64,000 nt of DNA from Stutzerimonas xanthomarina (GCF_003935375.1 NZ_RHQM01000003.1:124001-188000), one strand, 5' to 3'. Shown: positions 28,806 through 38,492, counted from the first letter of the stretch. Notes: generated by a model not told the origin, from the letters alone. Program-made: numbers and translations.

Positions 28806-28813
28806 CGGAACCT

Positions 28814-28836
28814 CGCGAGGCAGGCCCTGCCTCGCG
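28814..28836. terminator. Long palindrome between convergent genes
   Basis: An 11-bp perfect inverted repeat (CGCGAGGCAGG / CCTGCCTCGCG) with one central base, located 9 bases after the chemoreceptor stop and 12 bases before the bacterioferritin stop. There is no T-run; probably a shared 3' hairpin. Confidence 0.5.
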
Positions 28837-28847
28837 GGGTGGAAGGC

Positions 28848-29315
28848 TCAGCTGGCCTGGGATTGCAGGTAGTTCTGCAGACCGATGCGGTCGATCAGGC
28901 CGAGCTGCTGCTCCAGCCAGTAGGCGTGGTCTTCCTCGGTGTCGTGCAGCTGCAGCGCCAGCATGTCGCGGGTCGGGTAGTCGCCGTGCTGTTCGGCCAG
29001 AGCGATGCCCTGGGCCAGTGCGGCGCGCACCTTGTACTCCAGCGCCAGGTCGTTGCGCAGCATGTCCGGCACGGTGTGCCCCGGATTGATCGGCTCCGGC
29101 GTCATGTCCGGGGTGCCTTCGAGAAAGAGGATGCGCTGCAACAGCGCATCGGCGTGCTGCGTCTCCTCCTCCATCTCGTGATTGATGCGCTCGTAGAGCT
29201 TGCTGAAGCCCCAGTCGGCGTACATTCGCGAATGCAGGAAATACTGATCGCGCGCCGCCAGTTCGCCGCGCAGCAGCTCCTTCAGATAGTCGATTACCGG
29301 TGCCTGGCCTTGCAT
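28848..29315 (-). CDS. Bacterioferritin lacking the haem-ligand Met (FtnA/BfrA type)
   Basis: 155 residues with the four-helix ferritin-like fold. The ferroxidase ligands are visible: Glu18, Glu51 and His54 (ETQH), a Glu in LALEYK, and the EEDH pair. The residue aligned with the haem ligand Met52 of E. coli bacterioferritin is Thr52, so haem binding between subunits is not expected. The sequence is close in memory to P. aeruginosa FtnA (PA4235, also called bfrA). It would store iron in a 24-mer shell. No bacterioferritin-ferredoxin gene is adjacent. Confidence 0.9.
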   Translation of the reverse strand: MQGQAPVIDYLKELLRGELAARDQYFLHSRMYADWGFSKLYERINHEMEEETQHADALLQRILFLEGTPDMTPEPINPGHTVPDMLRNDLALEYKVRAALAQGIALAEQHGDYPTRDMLALQLHDTEEDHAYWLEQQLGLIDRIGLQNYLQSQAS

Positions 29316-29561
29316 TGCGTATTCCCCATGAGTGATGCGCCTTCAACAGCGGGCAAGCATCCCCGCTGAGTTCACGACGGTCAAGCGCTGCAGAGCCGCA
29401 GCCGCGCACCCTTGAGTGTGGCAGAGCCTCGGCAGAAGTCGACCGCCCGGTCACCTCACTTCTACGAACATCGCCAGCGAACTCCTGCGCAGACGCGGGG
29501 CTCTACTGTCAGTCCCAACGGGCGCCCGCACGCCCGCAACGCCGATCAGACAGGAGCCACG

Positions 29562-30641
29562 ATGACGTCAACGCGAGCATTCCCAGCGTCCAAGGCCTGG
29601 TTGACGATCATCGTCTGTGCGCTGCCGCTGCTCGGTGGTTGCTCCTCGGAAGCCGAGCCGGCACCCGAGCCGCCACGGGTGGCCCTGGTCGAGCCGTTGC
29701 AGGCGGCCGAGCCGAAAGCCGAGGCGCTGCGCTTCTCCGGCGTGGTGCAGAGCGTGACCTCCACGCAACTGTCGTTCGAGGTGGCCGGGCGTATCGAGCG
29801 CATCCTGGTCGACGAAGGTACGCGGGTGCGCCGCGGGCAACCGCTGGCACAGCTGGATCGCACCGACTACCGCCTGCAGCTGCGCGAAGCCGAGGCGCGC
29901 CTGCGTCAACTGGAGGCGGATCTGGCACGCAAGCGCACCCTCCTCGCCGAAGGCATCCTCGCCCCCGCCGCAATCGAAGCGCTGCAAGCCAACACCGTGG
30001 CCGCACGGGTGGCGCGCGACAGCGCCCAGCGCGACCTCGATCACAGCACGCTGAACGCGCCGTTCGATGGCGTGGTGGCGCGCCGCCTGGCCGAGCCGGA
30101 CATGGTCGTCGCGGTCGGCACGCCGGTATTCGAGATGCAGGACAACCGCCATATCGAAGTCAGCGTCGACCTGCCGGAAAGCGCAGCGCTGAGCATCCCG
30201 CTCGGGCCCGAGCTGCAGGCCGAGGCTGAACTGGTGATCGCCGATCTGCGTCTGCCGCTGCGCTACAAGGAGCACAGCACGCAGCCGCGTGAAGGCGCGC
30301 GCACCTACCGCCTGGTGCTGCAGGGCGAGCCGCCGGAGGATTACAACCTGCTGCCGGGCATGGCCATGCGCGTCAGCATCGAACGTCCGGCGCAGCCGCA
30401 AACGACCCATGACGCCTTTCGCCTGCCGTTGTCGGCGCTGCAGACCGGCAGCGACGGCCAGCATTTCATCTGGCAGGCGGACGATGGCCGCGCGCGGCGG
30501 CTGGCCGTGGACCTGCAGCAGGTTGAAGGCGATCAGGCACTGATCCGTGGCGAGGGCCTGCAGGCGCAGCTGCCGATCATTGTCGCTGGCGGCAGCAAGC
30601 TGCACGACGATCAACCGATCGAAGCGAAGGAGCGGAACTGA
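29562..30641 (+). CDS. RND efflux periplasmic adaptor lipoprotein
   Basis: 359 residues from the ATG at 29562, with CAGGAG upstream. A signal peptide with lipobox (LLGGC) makes it a lipoprotein anchored to the inner membrane. Order: the biotin-lipoyl half-motif (FSGVVQSVTSTQLSFEVAGRI), a coiled-coil hairpin (LREAEARLRQLEADLARKR), the second lipoyl half (LNAPFDGVVARRLAEPDMVV) and the beta-barrel, typical of AcrA/MexA-like proteins. It is the first gene of a three-gene pump operon, four bases before the permease gene. Confidence 0.92.
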   Translation: MTSTRAFPASKAWLTIIVCALPLLGGCSSEAEPAPEPPRVALVEPLQAAEPKAEALRFSGVVQSVTSTQLSFEVAGRIERILVDEGTRVRRGQPLAQLDRTDYRLQLREAEARLRQLEADLARKRTLLAEGILAPAAIEALQANTVAARVARDSAQRDLDHSTLNAPFDGVVARRLAEPDMVVAVGTPVFEMQDNRHIEVSVDLPESAALSIPLGPELQAEAELVIADLRLPLRYKEHSTQPREGARTYRLVLQGEPPEDYNLLPGMAMRVSIERPAQPQTTHDAFRLPLSALQTGSDGQHFIWQADDGRARRLAVDLQQVEGDQALIRGEGLQAQLPIIVAGGSKLHDDQPIEAKERN

Positions 30642-30645
30642 GCCG

Positions 30646-33600
30646 ATGGATTTCGCCCGCTACGCCATCACCCGCCCGGTCAACATCTGGATTCTGATAC
30701 TGATCTGCCTGCTCGGCGGCACCCTCGCCTTCTTCGAGATCGGCCGCCTGGAAGACCCGGAATTCACCATCAAGCAGGCTATCGTCAACGTGCAGTATCC
30801 CGGCGCCACGGCGCTGGAGGTCGAACAGCAGGTGACCGAGCCGCTGGAGAGCGCGATCCAGCAGATGTCGCAGATCAAGGAGCTCCGCTCGCGCTCGATG
30901 CCGGGCATCGCCGAGATTCGCGTGGAGATGCAGGACCGCTACGACGGCGATGCGCTGCCGCAGATCTGGGACGAGCTGCGCAACAAGATCAACGATGCCC
31001 AGGGCGACCTGCCACCGGGGATCGAACCGCCGCTGGTCAACGACGATTTCGGCGACGTCTACGGCATTTTCTATGCGCTGACCGGCGACGGCCTGACGCT
31101 CAAGGAGCTGCACGAGACGGCCAAGGATCTGCGCCGCACGCTGGTGGCCGCCGACGGCGTCGGCAAGGTCGAGATCGCTGGCGTGCAGGAAGAGCGCATC
31201 CTCGTGGAAGTCGACCAGGCGCAGCTGGCCGCGATGGGCATCGCCCCCGACGAGATCGCGGCGGCGCTGGCCGACACCGATGCCGCAGTGGATGCCGGCG
31301 GCGTGCATGCCGGCGAGTTCTTCGTGCGCCTGCGCCCGAGCGGCGCCTTCGATTCGCTCGACGAGCTACGCGCATTGCCGGTCGGCCAGGGCCCGCAGCG
31401 GGTCGAACTCGGCGCCATCGCCAAGCTGTCGCGCGACTATGCCGAGCGGCCGCGGCAGATCATCCGCCACAACGGCCAGGCGGCACTGACCCTGGGAGTC
31501 AGCGGCGTCTCGGGCGCGAACATCGTCGAGGTCGGCCACAGCGTCGAAGCGGCGTTGCAGGCCATCGAACACCGCATGCCACTGGGCGCCGAACTGCATC
31601 CGCTGTACGAGCAGCACCAGATCGTCGATGAGTCGGTGAACAGCTTCGCGCTCAACGTGTTCCTCTCGGTGGCCATCGTGGTCGGCGTGCTGTGCATCGC
31701 CATGGGACTGCGCGCCGGCGTCATCATCGGCGCGGTGCTGTTTCTCACCGTGCTCGGCACGCTGCTGGTGATGTGGCTGGCGGGCATCGAACTGGAGCGG
31801 ATTTCCCTCGGCGCGCTGATCATCGCCATGGGCATGCTGGTGGACAACGCGGTGGTGGTCTGTGACGGCATGCTGGTACGCCAGCGCCAGGGCAAGAACA
31901 TCCTCGAGGCCTCGCAGGAAACGCTGCAACAGACGCAGTGGCCGCTGCTCGGCGCCACCATCATCGGCATCCTCGCCTTCGCCGGCATCGGCCTGTCCCA
32001 GGACACCACCGGCGAATTCCTCTTCTCGCTGTTCTTCGTCATCGCCGTGTCGCTGCTGCTCAGCTGGCTGCTGGCGTTGCTGCTGGTGCCGCTGTTCGGT
32101 CATTACCTGCTGCGCAACGCCAAGACCGACGAGGACCCCGACGCCGCCTACGACGGCCCCTGGTACAACCGCTACCGCCGACTGGCCGGCGGAGTGCTGC
32201 ATCGGCCCTGGCTGACGGTCGGCGTGCTAGTGGTGCTGACGGTGGTCAGCATGGTGCTGTTCACCCGCTTGCCGCAGAGCTTCTTCCCGCCGTCGAGCAC
32301 GCCGCTGTTCTACGTCAATCTGTTCCTGCCACAGGGCACGCATATTCGCGAGACCGCAGAGACCGCCTCTGAAGTGGAGGCGTATTTGGCGGGGCTGGAG
32401 GGGGTAAGCGAGGTGTCCAGCTTCATCGGCGCCGGAGCCTCGCGCTTCATGCTGACCTATATGCCGGAGCAGCCGAATTCGTCGCTGATGCATTTTCTCG
32501 TGCGCACCGAGGATGCCGAGCTGATCGCCGGGCTGGTGAGGCAGATCAACCAGCAGCTGCCACAACGCTATCCCTCGGCCGACGTCTCGGCTGCGCAGTT
32601 CATGTTCGGCCCCAATGCCGAGGCCAAGCTGGAAGCGCGCATCAGCGGCCCGGACATCGAGGTGCTGCGGGCCATTTCCGCCGAGGGTCGCAAGCGCCTG
32701 CAGGCCGAAGGCAAGGTTTTCAACGTGCGCGACGACTGGCGCCAGCAGGTACTGGTGCTCCGCCCGCAACTGGCGCTGGATCGCCTCGCCGACGCCGGGC
32801 TGACGCGCCAGGCGGTGGCGCGCGCCCTGGCCGCCGGTAGCGAGGGCCAGCGGGTCAGCCTACTGCGCGAGCGCGACGAGCTGATCCCGGTATTGCTGCG
32901 TGCCGCGCCGGAGGACCGTGTCGGCAGCGACGACCTGCTGCAACGGCTGATCTGGAGCCCCGCCGGCACCGGCTACGTGCCGCTGGCACAGGTCGCCGAC
33001 GGCATCGAGCCGATCAGCGAGGACAGCATCATCGTGCGCTACGACCGCGAGCGCACCATCTCCATTCGCGCCGAACCCCGCGACGGCGAGAACACCAACG
33101 CGGCGCACCAGCGCATTCGCCCGCTGATCGAGGGCATCGAGCTGCCGGTCAACTACAGCCTGAAATGGGGCGGCGACTACGAACAGTCTTCCGAGGCCCA
33201 GCAGGCGCTGGCCAGCACGCTCGCGGTGCCCTACCTGGCGATGGTGCTGGTCACCGTGCTGCTGTTCGCCCGGGTGCGCCAGCCGCTGATGATCTGGCTG
33301 GTGGTACCTATGGCGATCTGCGGGGTGAGCTTCGGCATGCTGATCACCGGTCAGGCGTTCGGCTTCATGGCACTGCTCGGCCTGCTCAGCCTGACCGGCA
33401 TGCTGATCAAGAACGCCGTGGTGCTGGTGGACGAGATCGACCGGCAGATCGACGACGAAGTACCGCGCCTGACCGCCATCATCGAAGCCTCGGCGTCGCG
33501 CCTGCGACCGGTGATGATGGCCGCCGGCACCACCGTACTGGGCATGGTGCCGCTGCTGTTCGACCCGTTCTTCGCCAACATGGCGGTTACCATCATGGGC

Positions 33601-33690
33601 GGCCTGGGCTTCGCCACGTTGCTGACGCTGCTGGCGGTGCCGTGCCTGTACCTGCTGTTCATGAAAGTGCGCCCGGAGGAAACTGCATGA
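30646..33690 (+). CDS. RND efflux permease (HAE1/AcrB-like)
   Basis: 1,014 residues from the ATG at 30646. It is an inner-membrane proton-driven trimer. TM1 is near residues 10-30; two large periplasmic loops follow (about 40-330 and 560-860). Marks of the family: LGALIIAMGMLVDNAVVV in TM4 with the proton-relay Asp, and GLLSLTGMLIKNAVVLVDEI in the second half. By sequence it looks closer to the TriC or VmeF-like branch than to MexB. It overlaps the outer-membrane gene by four bases (ATGA). Confidence 0.93.
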   Translation: MDFARYAITRPVNIWILILICLLGGTLAFFEIGRLEDPEFTIKQAIVNVQYPGATALEVEQQVTEPLESAIQQMSQIKELRSRSMPGIAEIRVEMQDRYDGDALPQIWDELRNKINDAQGDLPPGIEPPLVNDDFGDVYGIFYALTGDGLTLKELHETAKDLRRTLVAADGVGKVEIAGVQEERILVEVDQAQLAAMGIAPDEIAAALADTDAAVDAGGVHAGEFFVRLRPSGAFDSLDELRALPVGQGPQRVELGAIAKLSRDYAERPRQIIRHNGQAALTLGVSGVSGANIVEVGHSVEAALQAIEHRMPLGAELHPLYEQHQIVDESVNSFALNVFLSVAIVVGVLCIAMGLRAGVIIGAVLFLTVLGTLLVMWLAGIELERISLGALIIAMGMLVDNAVVVCDGMLVRQRQGKNILEASQETLQQTQWPLLGATIIGILAFAGIGLSQDTTGEFLFSLFFVIAVSLLLSWLLALLLVPLFGHYLLRNAKTDEDPDAAYDGPWYNRYRRLAGGVLHRPWLTVGVLVVLTVVSMVLFTRLPQSFFPPSSTPLFYVNLFLPQGTHIRETAETASEVEAYLAGLEGVSEVSSFIGAGASRFMLTYMPEQPNSSLMHFLVRTEDAELIAGLVRQINQQLPQRYPSADVSAAQFMFGPNAEAKLEARISGPDIEVLRAISAEGRKRLQAEGKVFNVRDDWRQQVLVLRPQLALDRLADAGLTRQAVARALAAGSEGQRVSLLRERDELIPVLLRAAPEDRVGSDDLLQRLIWSPAGTGYVPLAQVADGIEPISEDSIIVRYDRERTISIRAEPRDGENTNAAHQRIRPLIEGIELPVNYSLKWGGDYEQSSEAQQALASTLAVPYLAMVLVTVLLFARVRQPLMIWLVVPMAICGVSFGMLITGQAFGFMALLGLLSLTGMLIKNAVVLVDEIDRQIDDEVPRLTAIIEASASRLRPVMMAAGTTVLGMVPLLFDPFFANMAVTIMGGLGFATLLTLLAVPCLYLLFMKVRPEETA

Positions 33691-35168
33691 CTGCCAAGGC
33701 CCTGGCCGCCCCGCTGCTACTCGCCCTGGCCCTGAGTGCCTGCTCCAGCGCACCGCAGCATGTCGATCCGCAACTGCCGGAAGGCTGGTTCAGTGCCGCC
33801 GGTGCGCACCCGGCCGATGCCGAGTCGCTGGCCGTCTGGTGGCGCCAGTTCGATGACCCGCAGCTCACCGCGTTGGTCAGCCGCGCCATGCAGCAGAACC
33901 ACGATGTACGCCTGGCCATGGCGCGCGTCACCGCAGCGCGAGCCCAGCTGCGCCAGTCGCGCGCCGGCCTGCTGCCGAGCTTCGATCTGCCTGGTTCGGC
34001 CAGCCGCCAGTGGAACGAGAACGATCAGGAAGCCGAACCCGACAGCCCGCTGGCCGACTTCATCCCCGACGACGACGTGATCAGCTTCGATACCTGGGAG
34101 CTGGCGCTGCAGGCGACCTGGGAACTCGACCTGTTCGGCGCCACCCGCGCCCGGAGTGACAGTGCGGCCCAGCAGCTGCGCTCGGCCGAGGCACAGACGA
34201 TCGCCGCGCGCCTGGCCGTGGCCTCGAACACCGCCCAGGGCTATCTGCAGCTGCGCGCGTTGCAGGGCCAGCGCGCCTTGCTGGTCGAGGGCATCGAAGT
34301 GGCGCGCGAACTGGAGCGTATCGCCGGACTGCTGTTCCACGCCGGCGAAGTGACCCGGCTGGACGTCGAGGCCACATCCGCCGAGCGGGCGTCGCTGGAA
34401 GCCGATCTGGACGAGCTGGACATTCATCTGGCCGAAGCGCAGCTGGCGCTTGACACCCTGCTCGCCGAGCCGCCGGGCAGCACCGCTGCACGTCTCGCCG
34501 CCAGCGCGCCGGTGCCACTGGCTGAGGAGCGCATCGCCCCGGGCCAGCCCATCGACCTGCTGCGCCGCCGCCCGGATCTTATCGCCGAAGCCGCACGACT
34601 GGACGCCGCCGAGCTGCAATCGCTGGCCGCCCGCCGCGATCTGTTCCCCAAGCTGGCGGTGCAGGCCGCGGTGGGCCGCTCCGGCTTCGCTCTGGGAGAC
34701 GCGATATCCGGCGCCTCGAACTTCGCCCGGGTCGGCGCGACGTTCGGCCTGCCATTGCTCGACTATCCTCGCCGCGGCGCCGCCATCGACCTCGCCGATG
34801 CCGAGGGTGAGACCGCCTATGTCGCCTTCGAACAGGCGCTGGCCCGAGCCCTGGAGGAAGTCGAACGGGGCCTGACAAGAATGGCCGGTCAGCAGCGCAG
34901 GCACGCATCCCTCAACCGCACCCGCGAGCACCGTGAACGGGCGCATCGGCTGGCGCAGCGCAGCTACGAGCTGGGTGAGGCGAACTTGAGCGAGGTACTG
35001 GACGCCCAGCGCGGTGCGCTACAGGCCCGCCAGCGGGCGCTGGAAGGTCGGAGTGCGCTGGCGACGGCGCAGGTGGCGTTGTATGTGGCGTTGGGGGGTG
35101 GGTGGAAGGCGGCGTCCGCGGATACCGCGGACGCTGGGGAAAACTCTACAGAGCAATCGACGCACTGA
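33687..35168 (+). CDS. RND outer-membrane channel lipoprotein (OprM/NodT family)
   Basis: 493 residues from the ATG at 33687, which overlaps the permease stop (ATGA). The signal peptide ends in LSAC, a lipobox. Two repeated OEP domains build the periplasmic alpha-barrel (WWRQFDDPQLTALVSRAMQQNHDVRLAMARVTAARAQLRQSRA is split here by its glycine-poor helix), with PIDLLRRRPDLIAEAARL as the hallmark of the NodT class. It completes a tripartite pump. No regulator is encoded nearby. Confidence 0.92.
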   Translation: MTAKALAAPLLLALALSACSSAPQHVDPQLPEGWFSAAGAHPADAESLAVWWRQFDDPQLTALVSRAMQQNHDVRLAMARVTAARAQLRQSRAGLLPSFDLPGSASRQWNENDQEAEPDSPLADFIPDDDVISFDTWELALQATWELDLFGATRARSDSAAQQLRSAEAQTIAARLAVASNTAQGYLQLRALQGQRALLVEGIEVARELERIAGLLFHAGEVTRLDVEATSAERASLEADLDELDIHLAEAQLALDTLLAEPPGSTAARLAASAPVPLAEERIAPGQPIDLLRRRPDLIAEAARLDAAELQSLAARRDLFPKLAVQAAVGRSGFALGDAISGASNFARVGATFGLPLLDYPRRGAAIDLADAEGETAYVAFEQALARALEEVERGLTRMAGQQRRHASLNRTREHRERAHRLAQRSYELGEANLSEVLDAQRGALQARQRALEGRSALATAQVALYVALGGGWKAASADTADAGENSTEQSTH

Positions 35169-35229
35169 AGACCTTAGCTGGCCGGAGTCTTTGAAGGCTC
35201 CCGCTAGCCGGCAAAAAACACAGAAGCAG

Positions 35230-35255
35230 CAGTCTCCGGGGTTCGCCAGAGACTG
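35230..35255. terminator. Hairpin between pump operon and RIO kinase
   Basis: CAGTCTC / GAGACTG arms (35230-35236, 35249-35255) with a 12-base loop lie just downstream of the minus-strand kinase stop. No T-run follows on either strand. Confidence 0.35.
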
Positions 35256-35259
35256 CCGA

Positions 35260-36150
35260 TCAGCCTTTCATCCACGGCGGCTCCGGCGGCTCATCCTTCG
35301 GCGCATCGTCCGCACCGCGCAAGGCCTCACGGCGCTCCTGTTCGGCCAGCGTGGCCTTGATCTCCCGCATTACCGCATCGATATCCGCGGCATCTTCCGG
35401 CTCGGCAAATTCCCCGGTCAGCTCGGTCTCGGTGGTCAGCTTGCCCTGCTCGTACAGCGCCCACATCTCCTTGGCGTAACGGGTGAACTTGAGTTCCGGC
35501 GCGAACTGTCCGAAATAGGCCGACATGTTGCCAACATCGCGCTCAAGCATTTCGAACGCATGGTTGTTGCCGGCCGCATCCACCGCCTGCGGCAGGTCGA
35601 TGATCACCGGGCCGTGCTCGTCGAGCAGCACGTTGAATTCCGACAGATCACCGTGCACCAGCCCCGCGCAGAGCATCTTGACCACTTCGTGGATCATGAA
35701 CGCATGGAACTCGCGGGCGTCGTCCGGATGCAGGTCGACGTCGTTCAGTCGCGGTGCGGCATCGCCATCTTCGCCTGCAATCATCTCCATCAGCAGCACG
35801 CCGTCGAGAAAGTCGTAGGGTTTGGGAACGCGCACGCCGGCATCGGCCAGGCGGAACAGCGCCGCGACCTCAGCGTTCTGCCAGTTGTCTTCCTTCTCCT
35901 TGCGCCCGTGCTTGGAGCCCTTGGCCATCGCGCGCGCATCGCGACTACTGCGCACCTTGCGGCCTTCCTGGTATTTCACGGCCTGGCGGAAGCTGCGCTT
36001 GTTGGCTTCCTTGTAGACCTTGGCGCAGCGCAGCTCGTCGCCACAGCGCACCACGTATACCGCTGCTTCCTTGCCGCTCATCAGCGGCCGCAGCACCTCG
36101 TCGATCAGGCCATCCTCGATCAGCGGTTCGAGTCGTTTAGGCGTTTTCAT
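35260..36150 (-). CDS. RIO-type serine kinase (PA4780-like)
   Basis: 296 residues. It carries the RIO1-like kinase core: a glycine-poor ATP loop SGKEAAVYVV with Lys in CAKVYK, the catalytic loop LVHGDLSEFNVLL (Asp and Asn), and the metal-binding Asp in VIIDLPQAV. Bacterial members are widespread in Pseudomonas but substrates are unknown. The C-terminal 60 residues are acidic and low in complexity. It is divergent from ada. Confidence 0.9.
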   Translation of the reverse strand: MKTPKRLEPLIEDGLIDEVLRPLMSGKEAAVYVVRCGDELRCAKVYKEANKRSFRQAVKYQEGRKVRSSRDARAMAKGSKHGRKEKEDNWQNAEVAALFRLADAGVRVPKPYDFLDGVLLMEMIAGEDGDAAPRLNDVDLHPDDAREFHAFMIHEVVKMLCAGLVHGDLSEFNVLLDEHGPVIIDLPQAVDAAGNNHAFEMLERDVGNMSAYFGQFAPELKFTRYAKEMWALYEQGKLTTETELTGEFAEPEDAADIDAVMREIKATLAEQERREALRGADDAPKDEPPEPPWMKG

Positions 36151-36236
36151 CAGCGGCTTGCAGGTCCTTCTCGGTCAGGGCGATGCTGCAGGTTACGGCA
36201 ATCACGGGTCGGCTTCCATGCTCCCCATCGACTTTG

Positions 36237-36248
36237 AAAGCACGCTTT
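36237..36248. promoter_or_regulatory. Candidate Ada-like palindrome
   Basis: AAAGC-AC-GCTTT is a perfect dyad 60 bases upstream of ada, with partial likeness (about 6 of 8) to the E. coli Ada box AAAGCGCA on each strand. Weak evidence. Confidence 0.25.
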
Positions 36249-36307
36249 GGATTGGCGCACGTCCGGCCAGGACCGACAATCGCAGCATCAACCAGGGGAG
36301 TCGCGCC

Positions 36308-37348
36308 ATGCTCGATCAGGACCGCTGCTGGCAAGCGCTATGCGAACGCGATGCCGCCTTCGATGGCCGCTTCGTGTTCGCCGTGCGCTCGACCGGTATT
36401 TTCTGCCGACCCAGCTGCCCGGCACGCCGGCCAGCTCGCGAGCGGACGGCGTTCTACACCGATCCAGCGGCAGCCCAGGCCGCCGGTTACCGACCATGTC
36501 GCCGCTGCTCCCCCTGCGGCCCGAGCCCGAGCGAGCAGCTCGATGCGCTGGTGATCGCCGCCTGCCGCCTGCTCGACGAAACCGAGACGCCGCTGCCGCT
36601 GCAGCAGCTGGCCGCGCGCATCGGGCTGTCGCCGGCCTACCTGTCACGGGCATTCAAGGCGCGCACCGGCATGACCCCGCGGGCGTGGTCGGCGGCGCGC
36701 CGCCGCGAACGTCTGGAAACCCACCTGACCGAGGCCGACTCGGTACTCGATGCCGCCCTCGCTGCCGGCTACTCCGGCACGCGGGCCCCTTACGCGGACG
36801 CCCAGGCACTGACGCCGGCCCAGCGCCGCCGCAAAGGTGCGGGCGAAACCCTGCGCTACGCCCTGGCGCCCTGCCCACTCGGCCAGCTGCTGGTCGCCAG
36901 CAGCGACAAAGGCATCTGCGCCCTGCTGTTCGGCGACGACCAGACAGCGCTGGAAGACGAGCTGCGCTCACGCTTTGCCGCGGCACAGTTGCAGCGCGAC
37001 CAGGAGGGCCTGGGTGAGTGGCTGCAGGCAATCGTCAGCCAACTGGAAGAACCGCAGCGTGCCGCCCTGCTGCCGCTCGATCTGCGCGGCACGGCCTTTC
37101 AGCAGCGCGTCTGGCAGGCGTTGCAGCAGATTCCCGCCGGCGAGACGCGTCGCTACGGTGAGCTGGCGACAACCCTCGGTAGCCACGCCCGTGCGGTCGC
37201 CCGCGCCTGCGCCAGCAACCCCGTCGGCCTGCTGGTGCCCTGCCATCGCGTGGTCGGTAGTCATCAGGCGCTGACCGGCTATCGCTGGGGGCTGGAACGC
37301 AAGGCGGCGTTGCTCGAGCGCGAAGCACAACGAGACTCGGGAGCCTGA
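36308..37348 (+). CDS. ada: Ada: methyl-DNA repair methyltransferase and transcription activator
   Basis: 346 residues from the ATG at 36308. Domains: the zinc N-Ada domain with Cys33, Cys37, Cys64 and Cys67 (the Cys38/42/69/72 set of E. coli); an AraC helix-turn-helix (about 83-180); and O6-methylguanine methyltransferase (about 190-340) with LVPCHRVVG holding the acceptor Cys. All key residues are present, so it should repair O6-methylguanine and methylphosphotriesters and activate its own gene. It is divergent from the RIO kinase. Confidence 0.94.
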   Translation: MLDQDRCWQALCERDAAFDGRFVFAVRSTGIFCRPSCPARRPARERTAFYTDPAAAQAAGYRPCRRCSPCGPSPSEQLDALVIAACRLLDETETPLPLQQLAARIGLSPAYLSRAFKARTGMTPRAWSAARRRERLETHLTEADSVLDAALAAGYSGTRAPYADAQALTPAQRRRKGAGETLRYALAPCPLGQLLVASSDKGICALLFGDDQTALEDELRSRFAAAQLQRDQEGLGEWLQAIVSQLEEPQRAALLPLDLRGTAFQQRVWQALQQIPAGETRRYGELATTLGSHARAVARACASNPVGLLVPCHRVVGSHQALTGYRWGLERKAALLEREAQRDSGA

Positions 37349-37400
37349 GCGGATTTCGGCGGTCGGATACTTCAGTGCCGCCAACCGCAGGAAGCCCGCC

Positions 37401-37643
37401 ATGACCGATCTGAAGCGTTACCGCATCCACTACTGCATCAACGGCGAGCCCGCCTCGCTGCTGATCAGCTCGTTCGAAGTGCCCGGTCTGGAGCAGGCCG
37501 AACTGGAAATACTGCTGCATTACGTCCGCGAGCCGCGTGCGGCGGTCGACGCCCCCTGGGAAAACCCGATACGCCCCAGCGAAGACAGCCGGCTTGAAGA
37601 GCTGGGCGTCAGCGACATTCAGATCGAAGAGGAAAGCCACTGA
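37401..37643 (+). CDS. Small conserved-type hypothetical protein
   Basis: 80 residues, acidic, without signal peptide or helix-rich membrane part. It begins MTDLKRYRIHYCING and contains LISSFEVPGLEQAELEILLHYV. I do not recognise a named family, although its codon use and position (52 bases after ada, 51 bases before tatD-like gene) suggest a real gene of the housekeeping type. Confidence 0.65.
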   Translation: MTDLKRYRIHYCINGEPASLLISSFEVPGLEQAELEILLHYVREPRAAVDAPWENPIRPSEDSRLEELGVSDIQIEEESH

Positions 37644-37694
37644 AGGCCATGTAGCATTACGCGCCCGCCCACCGCCGACCGTACGGAGCCTGTC

Positions 37695-38480
37695 GTGCAG
37701 CTTATCGACACCCATACTCACCTCGATTTCGAGATGTTCGATGATGACAGGACCCAGGTCATCGCCCGCAGCGCGGCCGCTGGCGTCGAGCGCATCGTGG
37801 TACTCGGCGTGCACGAAGCGAATCTGGAGCGGGTCTGGCAGCTAGCCTGCGAGCAGCCAGCGGTTCATGCCGCGCTGGGCCTTCACCCGGTGTTCATCGC
37901 CGAGCACCGGGACGAGCACCTGGGCAAGCTGCGCGACTGGCTGGAGCAGCTACGCGGTGAGCCTAAACTCTGCGCCATCGGCGAGATCGGCCTGGACTAT
38001 TACGTCGAGGACCCGGACATCGAGCGCCAGCACGAACTGCTCGAAGCGCAGCTGGCGCTGGCTGCGGAGTTCGAGCTGCCGGTGCTGCTGCACGTACGCC
38101 GCGCCCACGCACCGATGATCGCCATGCTCAAACGCTACAAGCTGCAGCGCGCCGGCATCGTGCACGCCTTCAGTGGCAGCTGGGAGGAAGCTCAGGAATA
38201 CCTGCGCCTCGGCTTCAGGCTCGGCCTCGGGGGTGCCGGTACCTGGCCACAGGCGCTGCGCATGCAGCGGGTGCTCAAGCAACTGCCGCTGGAGGCCATC
38301 GTGCTGGAAACCGACTCGCCGGATATCCCACCAGCCGGCCACGCCGGCGAGCGCAACAGCCCGGAACTGCTGCCGGAGATCTGCCGGATGCTGGCCGACC
38401 TCAAAGGCGTCAGCGCCGAAGAGCTGGCCGCAGCCAGCTATCGCAACAGCTGTGAGCTGTTCGGCTGGCCGCAGCCCTGA
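37695..38480 (+). CDS. TatD-family metal-dependent hydrolase (YjjV-like)
   Basis: 261 residues from the GTG at 37695, with ACGGAG upstream. It is a TIM-barrel phosphoesterase/DNase of the TatD group: DTHTHLDF gives the first His pair, AIGEIGLDYY the Glu, VLLHVRRAH a His, VHAFSGSWEEA another, and LETDSPDIPPAGH the last Asp. All metal ligands are present. Family members act as 3'-5' DNA or RNA exonucleases or D-Tyr-tRNA deacylase-like enzymes. Confidence 0.92.
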   Translation: MQLIDTHTHLDFEMFDDDRTQVIARSAAAGVERIVVLGVHEANLERVWQLACEQPAVHAALGLHPVFIAEHRDEHLGKLRDWLEQLRGEPKLCAIGEIGLDYYVEDPDIERQHELLEAQLALAAEFELPVLLHVRRAHAPMIAMLKRYKLQRAGIVHAFSGSWEEAQEYLRLGFRLGLGGAGTWPQALRMQRVLKQLPLEAIVLETDSPDIPPAGHAGERNSPELLPEICRMLADLKGVSAEELAAASYRNSCELFGWPQP

Positions 38481-38492
38481 TCATCGCCGCGG

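Noticed and set aside
36137-36334. 65-codon frame on the minus strand between the RIO kinase and ada
   Set aside because: It overlaps the starts of both flanking genes and the promoter region, with no ribosome site.
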